The position numbers were made by a program, and so were the translations under genes. From Paraglomus occultum (Eukaryota > Glomeromycota > Glomeromycetes > Paraglomerales > Paraglomeraceae), in the NCBI GenBank assembly GCA_910592205.1, contig CAJVPJ010001025.1, positions 1-13,182 of the forward strand: 13,182 nucleotides of DNA, in the 5' to 3' direction. The notes beneath the pieces are model-generated. The model saw only the letters and a list, made by a program, of their open reading frames with translations. It ran no database searches and was not told the origin of the DNA. This document shows positions 1-7,957 of this stretch, one piece after another (position 1 is the stretch's first letter; each line of letters opens with the position of its first letter).

Positions 1-367
1 CCACCTCATTCTCCTCTTCTACCCCTTCATCACCTAATCAGTCTCTCCAATCTCTCATATCAATTCTCTTATCTTACTATTACAGATCAATTACTCCACA
101 TCTTCCATGGCCATCCATATCAGCCATGACTTCACTCATTCCCTCTTCCTCTCTAATATAATAATAAACATTTAATATTAATTTGAATTCTATTACTATT
201 CTTAGTAATTTCATTTTTCTTTCTTTTTAATCTCGTATTATATTCCAGCCCTTATGGCAAATTTTTATTGTACCTCTGTACTTATGTATATGTTAAAACC
301 AGCTTTAGCAGTTTATCTGTAGTAGTAGTAGTAGTAGTTGGACAGTAAAGTCTGACATTCCCTGTGT
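1..367. other. Pyrimidine-rich left edge, no confident gene
   Basis: The first ~160 bases are strongly C+T-rich on the plus strand. One plus frame beginning at base 3 stays open to a TAA near 170 and is serine-rich (SSSTPSSPNQS), so this could be the 3' end of a gene entering from the left. A good-looking 3' splice site (TTACTATTACAG, near 85) offers another reading. Neither option has a recognisable domain, and low-complexity pyrimidine tracts often stay open by chance. I see no other gene here. Confidence 0.25.
319..338. repeat. GTA trinucleotide microsatellite
   Basis: Six perfect GTA units followed by GT. It is a simple sequence repeat in non-coding sequence, with no sign that it belongs to a larger array. 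Confidence 0.9.
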
Positions 368-480
368 CTAAGATACGCATAAGAAAATTTTTTTGCCAAT
401 TAAGGAGATCATTTCATTGGCAAAGCTTTCTACATCGTCTCGTGATTTAAAGTAAGCCTTCATGAAAAGCGCAGCATCAG
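368..480 (-). other. Possible terminal exon on the minus strand
   Basis: Read on the minus strand, this stretch is open to a TAG at 368-370 and gives a mixed, charged peptide (for example AYFKSRDDVESFANEMISLI). The composition looks more like protein than the surrounding low-complexity sequence. There is no in-frame ATG except at 461-463, no clear splice acceptor just upstream, and I recognise no family. It could be a last exon, a gene relic or chance. The rest of 481-1058 contains only short open stretches I cannot support. Confidence 0.2.
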
Positions 481-1058
481 GTATAATTAACGTTAAGTAG
501 TAATAATAAAGAAAAACAGTTACCGCGCGCCTATATGATAAAGTAACTAATAAAGCTCATACTGACAAACTGATGAGATGCTTCAATGATAATCTACTCT
601 ACTTATCCAATGGTCCATATTTATGAACAGTAAATCTATTTATATTGACGGACGTTATTGCAAACTCGTTCGTTTGACATGTATGATGCAATCTTCGGAA
701 CGCCTTAGCTTATGAATAATCCGTGATGCCCGGTTATTATACAGCGAGACTTCTCGTTTACTTCATACAATGTGAAGAGATTACATCGACACGGCTTATT
801 ATCTAAGCCATTTCGAAAATGTCACAAGTCGGCTTTTTCAGACTCACAATGCGCGTAAGAAAAGTGAATGCAGGGCGGAATAATTAACCAACGCCATTTC
901 TAATCCTGTTATTTGGAAATTTGCCTTCTGCACGGAATACATTACATGTCGATGACATCTGCAGTGAAAAAGTTTGAGTGAATTGGTGTTAGGAAAGGAA
1001 TGAATAACATCCCGATAGCAAGAGTCAAATCAAGCTACAATATATAAACAATTCTATC

Positions 1059-1205
1059 TCAATATTCCTGTAAGGTAGTCAGTTCTCTTCTACTGTTCTT
1101 TCCCCCGAACACCTGATTTACAACATCAAACATAACCGCAGAGATAAGCTCCTTTAAGGAGATCTCAATCTGCATTCTATCAGGAGAATTATTAAACTTG
1201 CATGA
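1059..1205 (-). other. Possible exon or gene relic, minus strand
   Basis: An open frame of about 49 codons ends at a TGA at 1059-1061 and reads plausibly as protein (SLKELISAVMFDVVNQVFGG). It lies downstream of the DnaJ gene on the same strand and might once have been part of that transcript. It does not resemble the RNA-recognition motif expected at the end of DNAJC17-type proteins, and no convincing splice path joins it to the DnaJ exons. Confidence 0.2.
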
Positions 1206-1425
1206 TTACAATAAGGATATCATTAAAAGTAGCAGTGTCTCTGATTAAGTTCGAAAGAAAAAACAACAATGTACAGAGATACGGGAAGGACTTGGATAAT
1301 TAATGTAATCAGGAGAGTGCGTTATTTTACGTTATCATAAAGTATATACGCATATTCGCTCTCAATGATTCTATCCTGGTCAACAGTTGAACTTCGCTAC
1401 AATTCCTGTCTTCTCTCATTTTCCA

Positions 1426-2117
1426 CTATGACTTATCTCCTTGTTTTCTTCCCATTCTCTCACGTCTTCGTGCTGTCTCTTCTTTCAGACGTTCAATCTA
1501 AATTTAAAAACCATCAAAATGAAAGTCTCCAAAATAAATTACGAAAATTTATCGTAACCGATAACTACCTTTGCTTGCCTTGATTCTTCTGCCGCGGTTT
1601 TTTTTCGTTTTTCTAGCCTAGCGGCGTTTTCTCTGTCTTCCAAATCTGTAAAGCGTTGTTTTTACACAATGTCAATACACCCGTCGTATTATTACAGTAA
1701 AGGTTCTCCGACAGTAAGAATAACGTGCATGGTACCTGCTTTCATAGCTTTTCGCTTTGCATCTAGTGCTTCATGTCTAACTTTGAGTGCAGAGCGTGCT
1801 TTGCGCGCGTTGTCATAAACCAACCGTTTTTGTGGATTTGTAAGTATCTCGTAAGCCTTACTTATCTGGTGAAATACTTTCGTTGCTATAAAAACAAAAG
1901 CAAACAGTAGATCTGAGTATTAATTAAGCAAGAGCAAGCAGTATAATAACGTTGAATACGATACCAAACCGGCTTCGGGATTATCGCGGTTTTTGTCTGG
2001 GTGGTATTTTCTGGCTTTTCGACGGTATGCCTTGTCAATTACTTCGTTCGTGCTGTCTTGAGGGACGCCGAGGAGGTCGTAATAGTCAATGTCTGCCTCA
2101 TCCTCCTCTTGACTCAT
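1426..2117 (-). CDS. DnaJ (Hsp40) protein, DNAJC17/Cwf23-like, C-terminally short
   Basis: Four exons on the minus strand: 2117-1970, 1885-1736, 1645-1569 and 1497-1426, giving 148 residues. The J domain fills residues ~10-75: the YYDLLGV start, then the HPD signature that stimulates Hsp70 ATPase at 39-41 (KYHPDKN), then [18 protein letters not shown], spliced in frame across intron 1 (donor GTTTGG, acceptor TTTTATAG). Residues ~75-148 are a charged, probably coiled-coil segment ([18 protein letters not shown], then [14 protein letters not shown]). This order, and the motif DNPEAATKVFHQ, match human DNAJC17 and fission yeast Cwf23, which work in the nucleus with the spliceosome. Those proteins continue into an RRM-like domain, whereas here a TAG at 1426-1428 ends the frame first. 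Just beyond it another frame reads VDQDRIIESEYAYILYDN after an acceptor-like TTGTAG, possibly the remains of the missing part. The J domain is certain. The end of the gene is not: true truncation, decay, or an intron I failed to find. Confidence 0.8.
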
Positions 2118-2816
2118 TTCTTTTCTTAGATTGGGAAAGACGTAGAGTTATGAAAGTTGAACGCAACATCTGCTCTGAATCTAGGCATAATACTATTCAC
2201 AAGCCACAGAAGCCACACATATTTGGTTGTCATACTTCACCTTTTCCACTGTAAAATAGGTTTATTAACAATAGTTTATTGAAACGTTCTATCCACTGAT
2301 TATTTTCCAAGATGCAGTTTTCGTATATTCATTAAATTTAATTGACTGCACACACAAGGAATAAACTAGTTCATTGTCAATGATGTATGAATGTTACGAC
2401 TCGTTTGAAAATCGTCGTATACTTTTTTACATAATATGTTTGTGCTAGAGATTTTCTCTAATGTGACAAATCCCGAAAAAGTGTCTAAATCGTTACTATA
2501 ATGAACATATTTTATCAAGTATGCTTACTGGGACAATCTTATGGTAAACTCGATACGACTGTCCCGACCTGTCGTGTACTGTATCATTATTTAAGCCAAT
2601 TAAAAATGACGCGTTTTAAATTGATTACTAATACTAATTGGGGCATGCTGCAACAACACCCAGACAAAGTGAACATTCTATACATGACAGGCTGATTATG
2701 ATGTGGCTGTAAAATTGACCAGGTGACTGATGACGTTTTGGAAAGTAATAATGGTTTGTTCATTCATAACAGGATTAATATAGGGTTACCTTTATATTAA
2801 TATATAAAAATATAAT
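2118..2816. other. Intergenic; DnaJ promoter side and A+T-rich spacer
   Basis: This should hold the promoter of the leftward DnaJ gene (start codon at 2115-2117). I see no gene. The 64-codon plus-strand frame at 2501-2695 has no recognisable domain and overlaps the hairpin at 2530-2565, so I do not treat it as coding. From about 2790 the composition turns very A+T-rich, marking the approach to the bacterial-like block. Confidence 0.6.
2530..2565. repeat. Imperfect inverted repeat, possible paired transposon ends
   Basis: GGGACAATCTTAT on the left faces the reverse complement GGGACAGTCGTAT on the right, differing at two positions, with a ten-base spacer. It may be a hairpin or the abutting terminal repeats of a lost DNA transposon. 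No target-site duplication is obvious. Confidence 0.4.
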
Positions 2817-3098
2817 ATGAAACTAATTTACATTAAATCCACTATGGAACCCAAGAACTACAGCACTATTAGAAGCATTCTAAAGAAAGCCCAAGGAGAA
2901 AAAATAGCACCTTACATTTTTAAAATCAATGATACCCAAACTCTCCAGCAATATCTCGATCAAGAAAAAATCACTTATTATTATGAAATTTATCAAGAGA
3001 AACGGAAAACCATAACTACTAAATGAGCATTAACACCAACACATGATGAACCAAGAAAGAAAAGAACCTGGCAGAATAAACAATCAAATCATTATTAA
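2817..3098 (+). CDS. Small ORF of bacterial (Mollicutes-like) character, one in-frame TGA
   Basis: Under the standard code the frame stops at TGA 3024-3026 after 69 residues. Reading that TGA as tryptophan carries the frame on with ordinary, basic, protein-like composition (TTKWALTPTHDEPRKKR) to a TAA at 3096-3098, giving 93 codons. The start may be the ATG at 2817 or the one at 2844 (MEPKNYSTIRSILKK). The sequence is lysine-, isoleucine- and tyrosine-rich, as in A+T-rich mollicutes, and I recognise no family. It converges with the minus-strand gene next to it, the two stop codons (3096-3098 and 3095-3097) sharing two bases, a compact arrangement typical of small bacterial genomes. In a fungal nucleus it would probably make only the short form or nothing. 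Confidence 0.45.
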
Positions 3099-3975
3099 TC
3101 ATCCTCCTCTTCATCATCCTCTTCTTCTAGTTCAGCGGGGAGTTTCATCATTGAGCCAGGAGTTTTCATTTCCAGATGGCTCAACCAAGACTACTTAGTA
3201 TTAGTAATAAAAAAATTTCTCCTCCAGCTGCTCAAGCAGAAGGATTATTAATTCTTCAAAAACTTTCTTGTTTATTATCCTCAAAAGGCTTTTCATATTG
3301 TTTCTTAGCATGATTTTGTCCACCTAACTTTTCAGTATAGTACTTGATGATTCCTTCCTCAGTAAATTTTTTACCATCTCCATAAATTGACAGGTCTAAC
3401 TTAACCAATCCTTTTTAATATTCTTTGTAATCTTCCATCTCTTTTAGGATTTGTTCTTTAAGATTACTACCTGCTTTTAGTTCTTGTAAAGCAATCGTTC
3501 CCACCACTACTTCCGGATCCCGCGTAAAGGATCAATCTTATCAATCTCGATTGTTGGCATTGGCTTCCGGAAGATTATAAGTATCATCTTCTACTATTTC
3601 ATGTTTTTTAGCCAAGACTTCTTTACAGTATTTAACTAGGTCGGGAGTTTTAATTTTAGCTCCTGGTTTATTAACTTTATCGGCCAGTTTTTTAATTTTA
3701 TCGGCCTTGATTTTGAAATCAATATGTTGGGAGTAATTGGTTCATTTTTAGTTAAATCCCGAAACACATTAGTTTTGACTCCTAAAGCTCCTTTTAGTTC
3801 CATTGGATGAATTCTCTTTTCAGGAGGAGTTGGACCATGCTCAAGATAGTGATCAATTTGCTCTAATTCATTTTGTTCCACTGGATCTAATCCCCGCCCC
3901 ACTGATTCTAAAGCATCTTTGATTCCACTTAAATAAAGCTTTACTGCTTCCTCATTAAAGAATTTACCATTGCCA
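3095..3975 (-). pseudogene. Decayed bacterial-type membrane protein gene using TGA as Trp
   Basis: Pieces in different minus-strand frames join into one coherent protein of roughly 280 residues, so the gene is broken by several small indels. In order: GKFFNEEAVKLYLSGI and GRGLDPVEQNELEQ (from ~3970), ELKGALGVKTNVFRDL, then after a shift near 3720 a lysine-rich stretch (KIKKLADKVNKPGAKI), then EIDKIDPLR, DPEVVVGTIALQELKAG and KEQILKEMEDYKEY ending in a TAA. Next come YGDGKKFTEEGIIKYYTEKL and SFWRINNPSAWAAGG, then a hydrophobic membrane segment (EIFLLLILSSLGWAIW). After one more frameshift an acidic tail (ELEEEDDEEEDD) ends at TAA 3095-3097. At least three tryptophans before and in the membrane segment are TGA. 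The motif G-x-G-K-x-F-x-E-E occurs twice, suggesting an internally repeated domain. I do not recognise the family. UGA as Trp is the Mollicutes code; a mycoplasma-related endobacterium as source is inference. Confidence 0.6.
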
Positions 3976-4936
3976 ATAATTTCGTCTTCATCAAGAACGT
4001 AGTTAATTTGCTCGCGTACTGCTTCGTCCTGAATACCAAATAAATACACTTTATGCGGACTAAGATAATAAATCTTACTTACCTGTTGATCGGAATGGGG
4101 TAGATGAACGTTTTGCGCTCAATCGTAATTGTAATGAGCGTTAGCGTCGATGCTACAATAATCAGCTTTACCTCCTGTTATTATCATCTACCAATTTCTC
4201 TGTTGTTCTGCTAACTTCGTGTTTTTGTTGTAATAATTTCTCTCTAATTTAGCCTTAACCAGATGTTCTTTGAATTTTTTCAATAAATCTTTCGCTTCCT
4301 CCTTACGAGCATTATACTGTAAACAATTCCGAAAACGTTGGCATGTGTCACATAAATCGGTTCTTGGACTCATGATTTGAATATAAGGCGTTAATTGGTG
4401 CCATAACTTGCGAAACGCATCATACTTTAACAATTTCAACGTACTATTATTTTCAAGACCTGCAATAAAATTACGATAGACTGATTTATAACTCGTTTCG
4501 GCTGGCAAAAGTGTAAGCGATTGAGTAATACGGTTGACATTTCTACCCGGACTTTGTAGTCTATGTATTTCAGCGTAATTCTCGAGAAAATTTTTCACCG
4601 CGGTAGCAACAGTTATATCAATGGTGATTTTGGTTTTCCATCGCGGCATTCGTTTTATGTTACCATGAACGCGTGGTATTATACCATTTGTTGCTAAGTG
4701 ATTTCTGACGTTTTCAAAGTGAGTTCGACCAATTCCTAACATATTGAGACGTATTGCGATCTCAGTAGTAAAATGTTCGCTTATTAGTACGCATTTTCTT
4801 TTTAAGACGTCGACTGGTAGTTATTTCTCCGCCATTCATTGCTTTCAGTTGGGTCATTAAAAATACATCTGGAGAGAGCTTGAAACGCTTCACGTAATTC
4901 AGCAAAATTTTCTCGAGCAGCCACAAACGCAACCTA
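3967..4936 (-). pseudogene. Transposon-like gene, copy A, broken
   Basis: Minus-strand relic of a repeated gene; copy B begins at 12654. From the 5' end it shows LREAFQAL-type residues, FLMTQLKAMNGGEI, SRRLKKKMRTNKRTF, and a helix-turn-helix-like stretch (LGIGRTHFENVRNHLATNG). These are followed by PRWKTKITID, NFLENYAEIH, SPGRNVNRITQSLTLLPAE, a zinc-binding-like CDTCQRFRNC, and AQNVHLPHSDQQV leading to LFGIQDEAVREQINYVLDED. The largest intact pieces are 4742-4188 and ~4130-3967. Damage: a TGA at the position before DRNT, a 20-base deletion relative to B immediately after, a TAG near 4192, a second TGA inside HYNYD-AQNV, and indels near the 5' end. It stops at ~3967-3975, where the bacterial-like gene takes over. 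From memory I associate this type of sequence with large repeated families in mycorrhizal fungi, with transposase-like character; that assignment is not proven here. Confidence 0.65.
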
Positions 4937-5267
4937 CAGTATATGATGGAATATCTGTATACTGTACAACTCATTAATATCAGATAGATTGTTCTCGAAC
5001 TAATCTACAAAATCCTTACTAAATTTGTTATTGTAGTATGTGTTAAGTTGATTGGCCGGCGCGTGTGTGCAAACGGTTAATATTAAGCGTTAAGCGGTTA
5101 AGCGCGTTTTTCAGTGACAAACTTGTTACGCGCATAAAATAAAATTTCACACACAAATATTTTGAACGAGCATATTTTGAGTGGAGTATTATTGGGTTTT
5201 TGAACACTTGTATTGAAGAACCGTTTCAAGCAAAGATAAGCCTATATTAACAAGCCTTAAGATTCTT
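4937..5267. other. Intergenic between copy A and the five-exon gene
   Basis: No gene seen. An inverted CCAAT motif sits in GATTGGCCGGCGCG near 5051-5064, and just after it comes a short iteration, GCGTTAA GCGGTTAA GCGCG (about 5087-5106). The region could carry the promoter of the gene starting at 5268. Comparison by eye with the sequence upstream of copy B shows no shared terminal repeat. Confidence 0.4.
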
Positions 5268-7451
5268 ATGGAGCACGAGGAAGGAAGAAAGAAAGACAAA
5301 GCTCAACAGCTTTTTGATAAATACAACAAGGCAAGTATAACTTTTTGTCGCAAAGGGTGAGATAACAAATAAAGTGGGGTCGCAAGAATCTCGAAGTTTC
5401 TTGTAACTGTAAAGTCTTCAAAGTTGAAACCACGAAACTGGATGTTGGGGCCCAGGTGATCTCGAAGTTCGCCTGATAGCTTATAAGTCTTCTAAGTCGA
5501 GCCAACGCCGGACCCATTGGATGCAGAAGATCTCGAAGTTTGGCCGACGTTCTGATGGGAATGATAATTAGACGGGATTAGATAATATTGAGAATGGTTA
5601 CTAATTTATCTGAATAATGCATTTTAAGGGACCTCGGATCGATCGTAAATTGGCAAGAAGGTGGGAACGTGAACGTACACGTAAGCAAATCTACCTCCAC
5701 AACCCAGTGGTAAACGGGATTGTATGTGGGACTATCATCTGTGAAAACTTTAATGTAGAAACTGCGCCAAAAAAAAGACATCGGGAAGAGGTTTGTATGC
5801 AAACATTGTCAGAACCGTTTGAGTGTCATGTCTAATCTTAATCTTTAAAATAAGGAAGAAGATCTGAAACGTACAAGAATCAACCGATGTCAAAGTATAA
5901 ACCAAGGAAAAACTCCGGATTATTATCAAAAAACGTTTGTCTCATCTGAAGTGGAGAAGAATGTATGCTATGTATGCTTGTGTCATTTCCAATATTGTTT
6001 TATGTTTTCATTAATATTGATTAGTTTTGCTTTCCTGCAGACTTTAGATAAGGAGATCGATGACTTTTTCCGGGCAGGTTCGTATCACAAACGGCTAAGC
6101 TTCAATGAAATAAAGACATCGGTAAGTCTTCCAAGCAAGAGGATGAGGCAGGGACAGGCTGAATTACTCTTTATTTATTGGCCGCAACAAATTAACTTAT
6201 ACTTTTACTGCTAATTAGACGCCACTGAACGACCAAGCGAAATGTGAAACAGTTCCAGCACATCACATGGCTTGGGAGGATCCCTTCGTTGATGATTATA
6301 CTGATGATGACTGCGTTGATGATTATACCGTTGATGACAAGAGCACTGATTATGACTACGTTGACGAGAAGACCACCAATGATAAGTCTAATACATCACC
6401 AATTGAGGCAGATTTGGTCAAATTCCAACAAGCTTACTTAGCCATGGACCCAGATCGTATGTGGACACTGAAAACTGGTACTAAAGTAGAGACAGTTGTA
6501 TACGAATTTGCTAAAGACCTGCGCAGAGAATCCTATCTTCATTCTTTTATAATCAACGATGCTGATGCCGAAACGAGATCATTATTTTCACCCGAAGAAT
6601 GGAAAGAAATTAGAACTTTCAAAGCCAAAGAGAAGCCAAAGCTTGATCCCTGTCACAAGAACTTGTTAAAAAAATACACAACGAATGATATTAGAAAGCT
6701 AAGATCACTTCTCTTCGAATCATTTACACCCGACGGCAAAGAATATAATCGGAACGATCATTTCTGTCTTGATTATATCAATAACGCTTATCGCGGAATC
6801 TTACGTTTATGGGAGATGGACAACAATCCTTTTGATTCTTCGAAATCAGAGGGATGGTTCGCGATGAACATCTGGAGCCGACTTATCGATCCTGCATTAG
6901 ACGATTTAAATGTTAATTTGATCCGTGGCGAGGGGATGAGCTTCGCTTCCAGCGAAAGGAAGAACGCGGTCAACACTTATAAAAAATTCGGAAGAAAAGG
7001 AGATGGCGTCTTCAGGTTACCCAACAGTCGTTTAGAAGTCGGTGCAATTGAAGCCGGAAGGAAATATAAAGAGAAAAGCGGTACGAAACTTTTGTCCGAT
7101 TCGCTTAAATTGTCTAAAATGCTGAAGGACATGATGGATAAATTAATTAAAGAATGCGGAACGAAAGAAGGACTAAAAGTAATAGGAATACTCAATGGTG
7201 CAAATAGGCTACAAGTTCTAACCGTCGACCGTCCTAAAGGATATGTTACTCGAATGAACCATAACAATATTCAAGAAGTCGCTGGCAGGTTGACAAACAC
7301 CAAACCGCTTGCACTTGTATTAAAGGAAATTTTGTATGTACGATCTATTATCACCGCAACAATGTATATAATTGATAAACATGATTTAGACATTGACACC
7401 TTTCTTGATGACGATGGTTATCACACACCTCGACAGACATGTATTTTATGA
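5268..7451 (+). CDS. Unrecognised fungal protein with basic N-terminus and nuclease-like C-terminal domain
   Basis: Proposed exons: 5268-5330, 5629-5680, 5759-5790, 6041-6121 and 6219-7451, all joining in frame to about 486 residues. Intron 1 begins GCAAGT (a GC-AG intron); the others begin GT and end TAG or CAG (strongest acceptor TTTCCTGCAG at 6031-6040). An alternative start is the ATG at 5617, in frame with exon 2, giving 469 residues. The N-terminus is basic (RKLARRWERER, then APKKRHREE, a possible nuclear localisation signal), followed by an acidic repeat (DDYTDDDCVDDYTVDD, ~residues 100-115). The C-terminal half is complete and intact: SEGWFAMN near 287, RGEGMSFASSERKN, GRKGDGVFR (Asp ~338) and LEVGAIEAGRKYK (Glu 349/354, Lys 358), then a lysine-rich helix and a hydrophobic strand (LKVIGILNGANRL). 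The order Glu-helix, Asp, Glu-x(n)-Lys fits the PD-(D/E)XK nuclease fold, as in domains of some Crinkler-type effectors, but this is inference from motif spacing. A polyadenylation signal follows. Confidence 0.72.
5375..5545. repeat. 71-bp imperfect tandem repeats in intron 1
   Basis: The core ATCTCGAAGTT recurs at 5388, 5459 and 5530, exactly 71 bases apart each time. The first two units (from about 5375 and 5446) also share flanking words such as TGGGG before the core and AGTCTTC after it. The third unit is partial. The repeats lie wholly inside the proposed first intron of the 5268-7451 gene. Confidence 0.7.
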
Positions 7452-7481
7452 ATGATTATTATTACTGTATGTGAAAGCCAC

Positions 7482-7487
7482 AATAAA
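7482..7487 (+). terminator. Canonical AATAAA polyadenylation signal
   Basis: AATAAA occurs 31 bases after the TGA stop (7449-7451) of the five-exon gene, in an A-rich context, and fits its 3' end. Confidence 0.55.
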
Positions 7488-7538
7488 AATATATGTTCTA
7501 GACCAAATCAAAATTTGGCCCATTTCAAAATTTCAACT

Positions 7539-7550
7539 TGGGCCGGCCCA
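7539..7550. repeat. Perfect 12-bp palindrome TGGGCCGGCCCA
   Basis: A G+C-rich palindrome in A+T-rich sequence, preceded at 7503-7518 by CCAAAT-CAAA-ATTTGG, another small inverted repeat. Together they may be remains of a short inverted-repeat element. The rest of 7490-7664 shows no gene. Confidence 0.5.
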
Positions 7551-7664
7551 TATCCAAATGTTACACTGAGTATTCAATGTGATGTGCGATTTTGTCACCC
7601 AGCCAATACCATCAATCGATACGATTGTTATGTTTATTAATATTAATAATAAAAGTTAAAAACG

Positions 7665-7957
7665 TTACTCTCTGTTTATTATTATACATTTTGATTGTGA
7701 CGGATGACATCTGGAGTCACTTGATCTCTTACAAGGACATCGATTAGTATTACAGTTAGATTTACAGCAACATACTATGAGCCTTGTACTGTCCTGAACT
7801 TTGGAGTTTTGCCGCTTGGGCGAGCGATACTCAGTTATTCGGTATATTTGTCAGCTCGGTGAATGTGGCACTAATACCCTCCATTTCGCATAAATCGCAC
7901 ATCACATTTGATTTGGTCCAGAACATATATATTCTGTTATCACGTGATTTACTAATA
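7665..7957 (-). pseudogene. Cysteine-rich C-terminus of an integrase-type element protein, decayed
   Basis: Two adjoining minus-strand frames read as one peptide with a frameshift near 7835-7850. The upstream frame gives CISKSRDNRIYMFW and CEMEGISATFTELTNI; the downstream frame gives EYRSPKRQNSKVQD, then the cysteine-rich tail CCKSNCNTNRCPCKR and SRCHPSQSKC, ending at TAA 7665-7667. The spacing CxxxxCxTxRCxC...SRCHxSxxC resembles the C-terminal tail of integrase proteins related to KRBA2-like and other retroelement or Maverick-type integrases; that resemblance is from memory. Some cysteines of such tails appear replaced by serine. The frame runs straight up to the left end of the neighbouring MITE-like element, which may have landed in this relic. 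Confidence 0.5.

Noticed and set aside
1403-1469. GTGAGA at about 1469 as a DnaJ exon 4 donor spliced to the TTGTAG acceptor
   Set aside because: The site matches consensus and the 67-base intron is feasible, but the joined frame stops within a few codons.
1365-2254. Plus-strand ORFs at 1365-1583 and 1952-2254
   Set aside because: They run antisense across DnaJ exons, whose J-domain reading on the minus strand is clear; the plus-strand peptides have no recognisable features.
2817-3975. TGA-as-Trp block as fungal mitochondrial DNA
   Set aside because: The encoded proteins do not resemble any standard mitochondrial gene, and the compact convergent pair with a membrane protein and acidic tail fits a small bacterial genome better. 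It cannot be fully excluded without a search.
4762-4974. Minus-strand ORF at 4974-4762 as a separate small gene
   Set aside because: Its C-terminal half is the 5' part of copy A in one of its frames; the N-terminal half is only the shifted reading upstream of an indel.
5375-5545. 71-bp repeats as a CRISPR array
   Set aside because: There are only three imperfect units, no conserved repeat longer than about 11 bases, and the setting is a eukaryotic intron.
5266-5802. Minus-strand ORFs at 5266-5517 and 5578-5802
   Set aside because: They lie antisense to the proposed exons and intron repeats of the five-exon gene and show no domain or splice support.
6788-7267. Minus-strand ORFs opposite the last exon of the five-exon gene
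   Set aside because: They are shadows of the long intact plus-strand frame.
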